From an uncultured Eubacteriales bacterium (GTDB lineage: Bacteria > Bacillota > Clostridia > Oscillospirales > Acutalibacteraceae), in contig ONXZ01000030.1 in assembly GCA_900321905.1 (NCBI GenBank), positions 1 through 10,066 of the forward strand: 10,066 nucleotides of DNA, given 5' to 3'. Below, one piece after another: positions 1 to 6,521 of the stretch. Within the stretch, counting starts at the first letter, position 1. Each line of letters opens with the position of its first letter. The notes beneath the pieces were generated by a model. It was not told the origin of the DNA. It saw only the letters and a program-made list of their open reading frames with translations, and did not search any database. The position numbers and the translations under genes were made by a program.

Positions 1-1548
1 GGTTTCAAGGAAATTGAAGTCGGCTTCCCGTCTGCAAGCGAAACAGAGTACGAAATTTTACGCACACTCATTGACGGCGGGTATATTCCTGACGACGTAA
101 CTATTCAGGTGCTTGTTCAGGCAAGACCGCACCTTATCAAAAAGACGTTTGAGGCTATTCACGGCGCAAAGAACGTTATTGTGCATTTTTATAACTCAAC
201 TTCAACACTCCAGCGCAAGGTTGTTTTCAAGACTGATATGCAGGGAGTTATTGATATTGCCGTTAAGGGCGCTGAACTTATATACGAACTTACTGAGGAA
301 GAGCGCAAAAACAATCCTGATATGAACATCCGCTTTGAGTATTCGCCTGAATCATTCACAGGCACAGAGATGGATAATGCTGTTGAGATTTGTCATCAGG
401 TTATGCAGGCGCTTCATATCACAAAGGATAACCCGATTATCCTCAACCTGCCGTCAACCGTTGAGTGCTCAACGCCAAACGGCTACGCAGACCAGATTGA
501 ATACTTTTGCCGTCATCTTCCAAACCGTGAAGCGGCTATTATTTCTCTTCATCCGCACAATGACCGCGGCGAGGGCGTAGCAGCAACAGAACTTGCGCTT
601 ATGGCAGGCGCAGACCGTGTTGAGGGCACACTCTTTGGTAACGGCGAGAGAACAGGTAACGTCGACGTTGTAACACTTGCACTCAATATGTGGACGCAGG
701 GCGTAGACCCCGAACTCGATTTTCACGATATTAATAAGATTAAAGAAGTATATGAGCGTTGCACTAAAATGCAGGTGCCGCCGCGTCATCCATACGCAGG
801 CGAACTTGTGTTCACCGCTTTTTCAGGCTCTCACCAGGACGCTATCAACAAGGGCAAGATGTACATGGAGGAGAGCAAGAGCGAACTTTGGGAAGTGCCT
901 TATCTTCCAATCGACCCTGCAGACGTCGGCAGAGAGTACGAGCCGATTATCCGTATCAACTCGCAGTCAGGCAAGGGCGGCACAGCGTATATCCTTGCAA
1001 ATAACTACGGTATCAAAATGCCAAAGGCTATGCATCCTGAGTTTGGCGCAGTAGTTCAGAAGGCGTGCGATGAAAAGGGCAAAGAACTTTCGGCTACCGA
1101 GGTATTTGACCTCTTCCAGAAGGAATACCGTAACGTTGCAGGTCCTTACAAACTCCGCAACTATAAGGTTTATGAGGAAAAGATTGAGGACGAAGAACTT
1201 TCAAAGGTTAAGTTTGAAGGCACAATAACCTACAAAAACGGTGAGCCTGCAAATATTGAGGGCGAGGGCAGCGGTCCTATCGGCGCGTTCTTTACCGCAA
1301 TTCAGGCAATCGGTATTAAAGGCTATGAGTTTATCGACTACAGCGAGCATGCAATCGCGGTAGGCTCTGACTCAAAGGCTATCAGTTATATTCATCTTAA
1401 AAATCCTGAGGGTAAGGACGTGTTTGGTATCGGCGTAAGCCATAATATCAGTTACGCTTCAATGAAGGGTATCATTTGCGCTATCAACCGCGACCAGCCT
1501 GATACATTCCGTGATGACACAATGCCCGGTATTTTTGACATTTGCTAA
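1..1548 (+). CDS. leuA: 2-isopropylmalate synthase, 5' end outside the window
   Basis: LeuA condenses acetyl-CoA with 2-oxoisovalerate, the first committed step of leucine synthesis in the cytoplasm. The frame is open from base 1, so the gene begins upstream; 515 residues are present. Compared with the long (about 560-residue) LeuA class, roughly 50-65 N-terminal residues are missing, including the first catalytic Arg-Asp motif. The fragment opens with GFKEIEVGFPSAS, typical of the TIM barrel. Metal-binding HPHNDRG lies at residues 184-190 and GNGERTGN at 213-220. From about residue 390 to the end is the LeuA dimerisation/regulatory domain, where leucine feedback acts in the family. The GTG at 109 is internal, not a start. 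The gene is followed by a transposase insertion and then leuB; leuC and leuD are not seen. Family assignment is secure. Confidence 0.96.
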   Translation, partial: GFKEIEVGFPSASETEYEILRTLIDGGYIPDDVTIQVLVQARPHLIKKTFEAIHGAKNVIVHFYNSTSTLQRKVVFKTDMQGVIDIAVKGAELIYELTEEERKNNPDMNIRFEYSPESFTGTEMDNAVEICHQVMQALHITKDNPIILNLPSTVECSTPNGYADQIEYFCRHLPNREAAIISLHPHNDRGEGVAATELALMAGADRVEGTLFGNGERTGNVDVVTLALNMWTQGVDPELDFHDINKIKEVYERCTKMQVPPRHPYAGELVFTAFSGSHQDAINKGKMYMEESKSELWEVPYLPIDPADVGREYEPIIRINSQSGKGGTAYILANNYGIKMPKAMHPEFGAVVQKACDEKGKELSATEVFDLFQKEYRNVAGPYKLRNYKVYEEKIEDEELSKVKFEGTITYKNGEPANIEGEGSGPIGAFFTAIQAIGIKGYEFIDYSEHAIAVGSDSKAISYIHLKNPEGKDVFGIGVSHNISYASMKGIICAINRDQPDTFRDDTMPGIFDIC

Positions 1549-1600
1549 ATATACAATCAGTATAAATATTGCCTAACATTCACAAAAATTATTACACTTA

Positions 1601-1631
1601 TGTTCAATTGGGGACAGTCCCCAATTGAACA
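1601..1631. repeat. 31-bp perfect palindrome, left copy
   Basis: The 14-nt arm TGTTCAATTGGGGA is followed by CAG and by its exact reverse complement. It is identical to the copy at 2384-2414. Its end merges with the weak ribosome binding site (AGGAACGG) of the transposase start at 1647. Imperfect palindromes containing GGGGACAGTCCCC are, as I recall, common beside RAYT genes and are the presumed substrate of the enzyme. No T-run follows, so a terminator is unlikely. Confidence 0.93.
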
Positions 1632-1646
1632 GGAACGGATGATATT

Positions 1647-2355
1647 ATGGCACGACATTCAAGATTTTTGTCAAATGAAAATATTTACCATATTGTTTTA
1701 AAAGGTATAAACGGTAACACACTTTTCTTTGATGATAAAGACTTTAGCAGTTTTATTATGCATTTCAAAGAAGCCTGTGTAGATTATGATATAAAAATAA
1801 TTGCTTTTTTGTTTAATGTCTAATCACGTTCATTTTATTCTTAAATTCAGCGATAACAATATGGCTGATATGTTTAAATCGTTTGGGGCAAAGTATGTTC
1901 CGAAGTATAACGCATATCATTCAAGAACAGGACCGTTGTTTAACGGACGGTATTACAGTTCGCCTATTAACGACGATGAGTATCTGTTTGCTGCATTGAG
2001 ATATATACACTATAATCCTGTCAGCGCCGGAATATGCGACTCGCCAAGCGAATACAGGTGGAGCAGTTATAATGAGTACATAACTCACAGCGGTGAAATT
2101 ACGGACAGGGATTACTTAGAGAGCATTATCAATGACGATGAATTCAGGATGATTCATACGCTGAATGATGAGGCACTGTTGAGCATTTTTGTTGAAAACA
2201 GCCGGGTTTTTCACCCGTCATACAGCGAACTGGAGAAGTTTGTTGACAGTCATGCGGATATGGATTTTGGCATGATGAAGGATATTTTGAAAAACTGCGG
2301 TGCTTCAAAAACAAAGATTTCAAGGCTTTTGAACATCGACAAACGAAAAATATAA
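1647..2355 (+). pseudogene. REP-associated tyrosine transposase (IS200-like), frameshifted
   Basis: RAYT enzymes nick and rejoin single-stranded DNA at palindromic repeats, using an HUH motif and one catalytic Tyr. The start is ATG 1647 (MARHSRFLSNENIYHIVLKG). This frame stops at 1821-1823. The +1 frame continues from about 1807 with CLMSNHVHFIL, which holds the HxH metal site, then an RxGPLFNGRY segment, then RYIHYNPVSAG with the likely catalytic Tyr, and a C-terminal helix (KTKISRLLNIDKRKI) typical of the family. Removing one T from the six-T run at 1805-1810 joins the halves into a smooth 235-residue protein of usual family length. The break is therefore a single-base insertion, a sequencing error, or less likely a slippage site. 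The TTG at 1801 is not a credible start. Everything downstream of the break is intact, suggesting a recent lesion. Confidence 0.87.
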
Positions 2356-2383
2356 CAAATAGTATAAACAAATTATACAGCGA

Positions 2384-2414
2384 TGTTCAATTGGGGACAG
2401 TCCCCAATTGAACA
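2384..2414. repeat. 31-bp perfect palindrome, right copy
   Basis: Base-for-base identical to the left copy at 1601-1631, in the same (self-symmetrical) form: 14-nt arms and a CAG loop. It begins 28 bp after the transposase stop and ends 2 bp before the AAGGAG (2417-2422) that serves leuB. A hairpin formed in the leu mRNA would sit right against that ribosome binding site. Confidence 0.93.
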
Positions 2415-2429
2415 TGAAGGAGAAGGAGT

Positions 2430-3500
2430 ATGAAGAATTTTAACATTACAGTATTAAAAGGTGATGGAAGCGGTCCTGAAATTGTTGACGAAACTATTAA
2501 AGTTCTTGACAAAGCAGGCGAAAAGTACGGTTTTCATTTCGACTATAACTATCAACTTCTCGGCGGCTGCGCTATTGACGAAACGGGAGTTCCGTATCCG
2601 CAGGCGACTGCAGATGCTTGCAAGGCGTCGCACGCAGTTCTTCTCGGTGCAGTAGGCGGACCGAAGTGGGACGACCAGCCGGGCAGCAACCGTCCTGAAA
2701 AGGGACTTCTTGCAATCCGTGAAGATTTGGGACTTTTTGCTAACCTGCGTCCTGCAAAGATTTTTGCACCGCTCAAAAGCGCTTCGCCTATTAAAGAAGA
2801 AATTATCGGCGACGGTCTTGATATCCTGATTGTCCGCGAACTCACAGGCGGTATCTATTTCGGCGACCGTGGAACTTATGAGGAAAACGGCGTTGTCGGT
2901 GCATACGACACAGAGCGTTACACTTATCCTGAAATCAAGCGCATTGTCGTTGCAGGTTTTGAGTATGCTATGAAGCGCGACAAGCGTCTTACCTGTGTTG
3001 ACAAGGCAAACGTGCTTGACTCATCGCGTCTGTGGCGCAAGGTTATGGAGGAAACGGCTGCTGATTACCCTGAGGTTGAGGTTTCGTATATGTATGTTGA
3101 CAACTGCGCAATGCAACTTGTCCGCAATCCAAATCAGTTTGACACGATTGTTACCTCAAATATTTTTGGTGACATTCTCTCTGACGAGGCGTCAATGATT
3201 AGCGGCTCAATCGGAATGCTTGCTTCCGCTTCACTTGCAGAAGGCACATTCGGACTGTATGAGCCGATTCACGGCTCTGCGCCTGACATTGCAGGTCAGG
3301 GCAAAGCAAATCCGCTTGCAACCATTCTTTCAGGCGCAATGATGTTGCGCTACACTTTTGGTGAAACCGATGCTGCTGACGCTATCGAAAAAGCAGTCGA
3401 TACCGCACTCACAAAGGCGCGCACACCTGATATTTACGAGGACGGCTTTGAGGCTGTAACAACCTCGCAGATGGGTGACCTTGTAGCAAGTCTGCTGTAA
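2430..3500 (+). CDS. leuB: 3-isopropylmalate dehydrogenase
   Basis: LeuB oxidises and decarboxylates 3-isopropylmalate to 2-oxoisocaproate with NAD+, a late step of leucine synthesis in the cytoplasm. The 356 residues match the usual family length. Visible signatures are GDGSGPEI at 11-18, [11 protein letters not shown], the active-site Lys in DKANVLD (Lys192), the metal-binding aspartates in [13 protein letters not shown] (Asp248, Asp252), and the NAD-binding segment [18 protein letters not shown] from Glu278. The ATG at 2430 has AAGGAG at 2417-2422 with a 7-base gap; a second AAGGAG at 2423-2428 is too close to be used. It probably shared an operon with leuA before the transposase unit inserted. 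Transcription ends at the hairpin 13 bp after the stop. Confidence 0.97.
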   Translation: MKNFNITVLKGDGSGPEIVDETIKVLDKAGEKYGFHFDYNYQLLGGCAIDETGVPYPQATADACKASHAVLLGAVGGPKWDDQPGSNRPEKGLLAIREDLGLFANLRPAKIFAPLKSASPIKEEIIGDGLDILIVRELTGGIYFGDRGTYEENGVVGAYDTERYTYPEIKRIVVAGFEYAMKRDKRLTCVDKANVLDSSRLWRKVMEETAADYPEVEVSYMYVDNCAMQLVRNPNQFDTIVTSNIFGDILSDEASMISGSIGMLASASLAEGTFGLYEPIHGSAPDIAGQGKANPLATILSGAMMLRYTFGETDAADAIEKAVDTALTKARTPDIYEDGFEAVTTSQMGDLVASLL

Positions 3501-3512
3501 AAAACAAAAAAC

Positions 3513-3546
3513 GGGAGGGTCATTTGACCCTCCCTTATTTTTTGTT
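3513..3546 (+). terminator. Rho-independent terminator after leuB, usable in both directions
   Basis: A 9-bp perfect stem, GGGAGGGTC with GACCCTCCC (3513-3521 and 3526-3534), has a 4-base loop and is followed by TTATTTTTTG. On the - strand the same stem is followed by TTTTTTGTTTTTT, so it can also stop the XRE gene transcript arriving from the right. Confidence 0.93.
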
Positions 3547-3572
3547 CTGTTGATAAAAATTGCTGTTTTGCT

Positions 3573-3776
3573 TTAATTCATTTTAGGGTTGTCAGTTCTT
3601 TCTAACAAATAATCAATGGACACTTGAAAGTAGTCAGCTATTTTTATAAGCGTTTTATAGTCTGCTTCGCGTTCTCCGGTTTCATACCTGCTAATAGTGT
3701 TTTGATTCATTGATAAATCCATCGCGAGTTTTAATTGGGAAATATTGCGCTCTTGCCGTAGTTCTTTTAATCTCAT
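3573..3776 (-). CDS. XRE-family helix-turn-helix regulator (67 aa)
   Basis: A single Cro/C1-type DNA-binding domain fills nearly the whole protein: MRLKELRQERNISQLKLAM at the start, the recognition region NQNTISRYETGER at about 24-36, and the typical closing helix with ADYFQVSIDYLLER. There is no extra sensor domain. The start is set by ATG 3776 with AAGGAG at 3789-3784 and a 7-base gap; the frame is open further upstream, but that part would run through the promoter and operator region. It is divergent from the lipoprotein gene at 3860. The palindromes between the two are its likely binding sites, so it probably represses the lipoprotein gene and perhaps itself. Resembles phage and immunity-type small repressors; the signal it responds to is unknown. 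Confidence 0.92.
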   Translation of the reverse strand: MRLKELRQERNISQLKLAMDLSMNQNTISRYETGEREADYKTLIKIADYFQVSIDYLLERTDNPKMN

Positions 3777-3787
3777 AAAACCACTCC

Positions 3788-3816
3788 TTGACATTATTAT
3801 CCCATATTGGTATAAT
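3788..3816 (+). promoter_or_regulatory. Consensus sigma-A promoter for the lipoprotein gene
   Basis: TTGACA at 3788-3793 and TATAAT at 3811-3816 are separated by exactly 17 bp, a full match to the housekeeping consensus. The transcript would start near 3823, about 37 bases before the lipoprotein ATG. The -35 box overlaps the - strand ribosome binding site of the divergent XRE gene. No comparably good promoter is seen for the XRE gene itself. Confidence 0.88.
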
Positions 3817-3818
3817 AA
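3794..3818. promoter_or_regulatory. Operator candidate 1 (imperfect palindrome)
   Basis: Arms TTATTATCCCA and TGGTATAATAA (11 bp each, one mismatch) lie around a TAT centre at 3805-3807. It covers the whole promoter spacer and the -10 box, so a bound repressor would exclude RNA polymerase. Its left half-site shares TATCCC with candidate 2. Confidence 0.68.
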
Positions 3819-3819
3819 A

Positions 3820-3840
3820 AATATCCCGATACGGGATATT
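3820..3840. promoter_or_regulatory. Operator candidate 2 (perfect palindrome)
   Basis: Perfect 9-bp arms AATATCCCG and CGGGATATT flank an ATA centre. The site overlaps the expected transcription start and ends just before the lipoprotein ribosome binding site (AAAGGAG, 3846-3852). Its centre is 24 bp from that of candidate 1. Binding by the adjacent XRE protein is inferred from position and symmetry. Confidence 0.74.
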
Positions 3841-3859
3841 CGATAAAAGGAGACTTTGT

Positions 3860-4531
3860 ATGAAAAGAATAATCGCACTTGTTTCTGTTGCTTTATGCTT
3901 TGTGCTTGTTTTAAGTGCTTGTAGCACTAATAGTTACATAGATAAAACAACCAAAGTATCGTCAACTACATCTACAACTACTACCACGACTACAACAACT
4001 ACTACCGCAACAACAAAACCCGAATCGTCAAATATCTACTATCCAACAGTAGAGGAATATATGGAAGCGTTTGACGATAAATATGCCCAATATATTAGCT
4101 ATTCAAAGACCGATAATGTTTCGACAAATTCTGTAACCGTCAGCTGGAGCGTTGATTATAACCAGGCAATTTCTATCAAATATTCGCTATCACTGTTTTT
4201 AAATGACGATAACAGGGTAACAAGCTGTTCGGTAATCGCTTTGCATGAAAAGTTTTTTAATTGTTACAGGGATTTATTAAATTCGCAGAGCCAATACGAT
4301 GTGATGCTTGAACTTGTTATGGCGCAGTATATACTTGCTTATTTGCACAACGGTCAAGAATTTGACAAAGACAAATTAGGAGATTTAGTTATTGATGCTT
4401 CTAAAGGAATTTTGGTAAATGGCAGAGAATATAGAGGGAAATTTTTTGACTGTAATTTCTACGCAAAGCTTAATGAAGAAATAGGTATTACAAGTATGCT
4501 TGATTATGACGACAATTCACACAACGGATAA
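3860..4531 (+). CDS. Secreted lipoprotein with poly-Thr linker, function unknown
   Basis: The 223-residue protein begins with a lipoprotein signal peptide: MKR, a hydrophobic core and lipobox LSAC with Cys21 as the lipidated residue. It should therefore be anchored on the outside of the membrane. Residues about 30-54 form a threonine-rich linker with 11 consecutive Thr (39-49), a possible O-glycosylation or spacer region. The remaining domain of about 165 residues (YYPTVEEYMEAFDDKYAQYI onward) has no motif I recognise; it reads as a small mixed alpha/beta domain without cysteines in a metal-site pattern. The start is ATG 3860 with AAAGGAG at 3846-3852, 7 bases upstream; the frame extends to a TTG at 3788, but that lies inside the promoter. 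Likely controlled by the divergent XRE regulator. Confidence 0.87.
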   Translation: MKRIIALVSVALCFVLVLSACSTNSYIDKTTKVSSTTSTTTTTTTTTTTATTKPESSNIYYPTVEEYMEAFDDKYAQYISYSKTDNVSTNSVTVSWSVDYNQAISIKYSLSLFLNDDNRVTSCSVIALHEKFFNCYRDLLNSQSQYDVMLELVMAQYILAYLHNGQEFDKDKLGDLVIDASKGILVNGREYRGKFFDCNFYAKLNEEIGITSMLDYDDNSHNG

Positions 4532-4547
4532 TTAAATAATAAAAAGA

Positions 4548-4587
4548 AAAAGCGGACTGCTACAAATTCATGAAGTAGTCCGCTTTT
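4548..4587. terminator. Bidirectional terminator between converging genes
   Basis: A 14-bp stem pairs AAAAGCGGACTGCT (4548-4561) with AGTAGTCCGCTTTT (4574-4587), with one G-U pair and a 12-base loop. It has T-rich sequence on both outer sides. It sits between the lipoprotein stop (+) and the superoxide reductase stop (-) and can end both transcripts. Confidence 0.88.
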
Positions 4588-4599
4588 GTTTTATGTAAC

Positions 4600-4971
4600 T
4601 TATGCTTCTGCCATCCAGAGTCCGTGCAGGTTGCAGTATGCGTATGCGGCAACTGCAGAATCCTCTGAGAGAGTAAACACTGCCTGCGGTTCGTGAGTGA
4701 CATCAAGGTCTTTTTTCTGGAAACCGTTTTGTGTTTCAAGCACAATCCAAGCAATGTGGTGCTCCTCTGTCATCGGGTGAGCAACATCGCCAACGTCAAT
4801 AAATACCTTGTCATCCATAAAGCTGATAACAGGCACGTGCTTTTCAGCAGCAGCGTCAACGCTGCCGGGGATAATCTCTTCCATTTTCTGTCCGCAGCAC
4901 ATTACCGGAACGCCCTTATCCTCCATAAAAGCGATAATGTTGCCGCAGTGAGAGCATTTGAAAAATTTCAT
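4600..4971 (-). CDS. dfx: Desulfoferrodoxin (2Fe superoxide reductase)
   Basis: Superoxide reductase reduces superoxide to hydrogen peroxide without making oxygen, a typical cytoplasmic defence of anaerobes. The 123 residues hold both iron sites of the class. The N-terminal desulforedoxin-like FeCys4 centre has Cys6, Cys9, Cys25 and Cys26. The catalytic centre has EKHVP (Glu43, Lys44, His45), HPMxxxHH (His65, His71) and CNLHGLW (Cys113, His116). I chose ATG 4971 over the GTG three bases earlier because AGGAGG (4984-4979) then has 7-base spacing. The A of this ATG is the last base of the tadA stop (TGATG), so the two are probably translationally coupled. Last gene of the - strand run, followed by the shared terminator. 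Confidence 0.96.
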   Translation of the reverse strand: MKFFKCSHCGNIIAFMEDKGVPVMCCGQKMEEIIPGSVDAAAEKHVPVISFMDDKVFIDVGDVAHPMTEEHHIAWIVLETQNGFQKKDLDVTHEPQAVFTLSEDSAVAAYAYCNLHGLWMAEA

Positions 4972-5426
4972 CACAATTCCTCCTTTTTTCTTATTTTTTT
5001 AAAAAACTCCGTGAGTATTTGCTCGCATTCATTTTCCATAACTCCGCCAATTATTTCAGGGGTGTATGGGTATCTGAAACGGCTGAAATCTTCAACAGAG
5101 CCGAACGAGCCTGCTTTGCTGTCATATGCGCCAAAGTAAACGGTTTTTATCCGCGCGTTGATTATCGCGCCGGCACACATTGGGCAAGGCTCAAGCGTAA
5201 CATAAAGGTCGCAGCCGTCGAGCCGCCAGCCGCCGAGCGTTTTGCAGGCGTTATTTATCGCTTCAATTTCTGCGTGGTAGAGCGCGTTCTTGCCTGTTTC
5301 ACGGCGGTTTGAGCCCTCTGCGATAACCTCACCGTCTTTAACTATAACTGCGCCGACAGGGACTTCGCCCTCTGCTTCACACTGCAGAGCAAGGTTTAGC
5401 GCCTGTCGCATATATTTATTTTCCAT
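4971..5426 (-). CDS. tadA: tRNA-specific adenosine deaminase
   Basis: TadA converts wobble adenosine-34 of tRNA-Arg(ACG) to inosine, needed for reading CGN codons. The 151 residues match the family: VPVGAVIV near the start, the zinc/catalytic motif HAE at 51-53 (preceded by ALY), LEPCPMCAGA with zinc-binding Cys81 and Cys84, and the usual VYFGAYDSKAG segment. The start at ATG 5426 lies 3 bases after the stop of the upstream protease gene. No clear ribosome binding site precedes it, so translation may depend on coupling. MxxxYMRQAL fits other TadA N-termini better than a start at Met6. It overlaps dfx by one base. Confidence 0.95.
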   Translation of the reverse strand: MENKYMRQALNLALQCEAEGEVPVGAVIVKDGEVIAEGSNRRETGKNALYHAEIEAINNACKTLGGWRLDGCDLYVTLEPCPMCAGAIINARIKTVYFGAYDSKAGSFGSVEDFSRFRYPYTPEIIGGVMENECEQILTEFFKKIRKKEEL

Positions 5427-5429
5427 ATG

Positions 5430-6521
5430 CTAAATTTTTGTTACAAACTGGCTTGTCATCGCAATTAGTATCACAAACGGAATGAACAAACCGGGCGCGA
5501 GCAAGAGTATTTTTGTGCCAAAACTGATTTTGTACGGTTTTGGCTGTTGTACTTCTTTTTTCGGTAAAAGTTTATGCGTTGCCGCAAGATAAATCAGCGC
5601 TGCTATGCCAAGCACAAAGAAGCCTATCATAAGCACAGTTGCTATTGTTGAGGCAGTGTTTTCGCTTGTGATAATTTTAAGCGAGTCCTGCAAAACCGAC
5701 AGTCCGTTGTTTAGTCCGTGTATGAACATCGCGGGGACAACGCTATCCGTTTTAATCGTTACATAACCCAAAATGAGCGCGATTGTAAACGCAAACACAA
5801 ACTGGATAACGTTGGCGTGCATAAGTCCGAACATAATGCTGACTGCTACCACTGCAAACGCTTTGCCGTGGCGTCTTAACGCGCCGAGCGATGAGCAGCG
5901 CATTGCAAATTCCTCGCACACAGCAGGTGCAACGGCTGTTGAAAACAGCATAACAAGGCAGTCAATCGCGTTTGACGGTTTGAGCGTTTCCGGTTGCGTG
6001 AGTTCATAACCTGCTATTTTAAACAACTCGATTACGCCCTGAGTGAGTAAGTTACCCACAAAGCATACTGCAAGTCCTAAAAATACCCACGCTGCGCCCT
6101 CAAGAAAACCGACTTTTTTAGTCGGAACAAGCGGCGTAACATATCTTTTTCTAAGCAAAAGATATACGATAAAAAACGGTATAACAAGACCGCAGAAGTC
6201 AACTACAAATATATTAAACGCGTGCTGGAACAAAAATGAGGTATTGTAAATATCCATCAAGCCGAGCGCCTGCACGACCACAACCCAGAAAATCTGCACT
6301 ACAAGGTTTGCAATGAGCGCAGCGCCGATTGCAATGCCTGCGGTGAGTATCTGCGATTTTTCAGCGGAGCGCGCGCTGTTTATCTGCAACTGCTTCATAT
6401 ACTGTTGCTGCTGCATTTGCATTTGCTGTGGCGTCGGTTGCGGCGGATACTGCTGATACTGCGGTTGCGGCGGCTGATATGGTTGCTGCGGATAGCCGCC
6501 ATTGAATTGGTTGTTGTTCAT
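5430..6521 (-). CDS. CPBP-family intramembrane glutamic protease (Abi domain)
   Basis: The 363-residue membrane protein carries the CPBP/Abi core motifs: EEFAMR (Glu203, Glu204, Arg208), FGLMH (Phe231, His235) and HGLNN (His268, Asn272). In the family (Rce1-like) these form an intramembrane active site; substrates here are unknown. About eight hydrophobic segments are visible, at roughly 58-87, 103-124, 141-162, 185-200, 221-237, 240-254, 292-314 and 335-357. Residues 1-45 form an unusual cytoplasmic-looking tail rich in Pro, Gln and Tyr (repeats like PQQPYQPPQP), which the family does not require. The ATG overlaps the stop of the upstream gene by one base (TAATG), and AGGAGG is 13 bases away, longer than ideal. 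It is the fourth gene of the operon and leads directly into tadA. Confidence 0.9.
   Translation of the reverse strand: MNNNQFNGGYPQQPYQPPQPQYQQYPPQPTPQQMQMQQQQYMKQLQINSARSAEKSQILTAGIAIGAALIANLVVQIFWVVVVQALGLMDIYNTSFLFQHAFNIFVVDFCGLVIPFFIVYLLLRKRYVTPLVPTKKVGFLEGAAWVFLGLAVCFVGNLLTQGVIELFKIAGYELTQPETLKPSNAIDCLVMLFSTAVAPAVCEEFAMRCSSLGALRRHGKAFAVVAVSIMFGLMHANVIQFVFAFTIALILGYVTIKTDSVVPAMFIHGLNNGLSVLQDSLKIITSENTASTIATVLMIGFFVLGIAALIYLAATHKLLPKKEVQQPKPYKISFGTKILLLAPGLFIPFVILIAMTSQFVTKI

Larger units (their letters stand above)
1601..2414 (+). mobile_element. RAYT element flanked by identical palindromes
   Basis: This is a unit of about 0.8 kb made of a left 31-bp palindrome, a frameshifted HUH/tyrosine transposase gene and an identical right 31-bp palindrome. 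It lies between leuA and leuB, genes that would otherwise be adjacent. No direct target duplication is visible outside the palindromes, as expected for IS200/IS605-like and RAYT elements, which move through single-stranded DNA. The outer limits are inferred from the palindromes; true ends could lie a few bases beyond. The unit is visibly AT-richer than leuA and leuB. Confidence 0.75.

Noticed and set aside
1549..1600. Target-site duplication of the element
   Set aside because: Comparison of the bases outside both palindromes shows no matching direct repeat.
1601..1631. Palindrome as the leuA terminator
   Set aside because: No T-run follows the stem and an identical copy lies upstream of leuB, so a transposon-linked repeat explains it better; partial termination is not excluded.
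1801..2355. A separate 184-residue gene starting at TTG 1801
   Set aside because: It begins in mid-domain, has no ribosome binding site, and its natural N-terminus is encoded just upstream in the neighbouring frame; it is the 3' part of the frameshifted RAYT.
1601..2414. CRISPR-like pair of repeats
   Set aside because: There are only two copies 783 bp apart, with a gene between them and no spacer pattern.
3777..3878. N-terminal extension of the XRE regulator to 101 residues
   Set aside because: It would run through the operators and promoter, and the internal ATG at 3776 has an ideal AAGGAG; the added residues do not resemble the family.
4693..5139. + strand ORF of 148 codons over dfx and tadA
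   Set aside because: It is antisense to two well-recognised genes and has no recognisable domain; the same holds for the + strand ORFs at 6974-7423 and 7427-7966.
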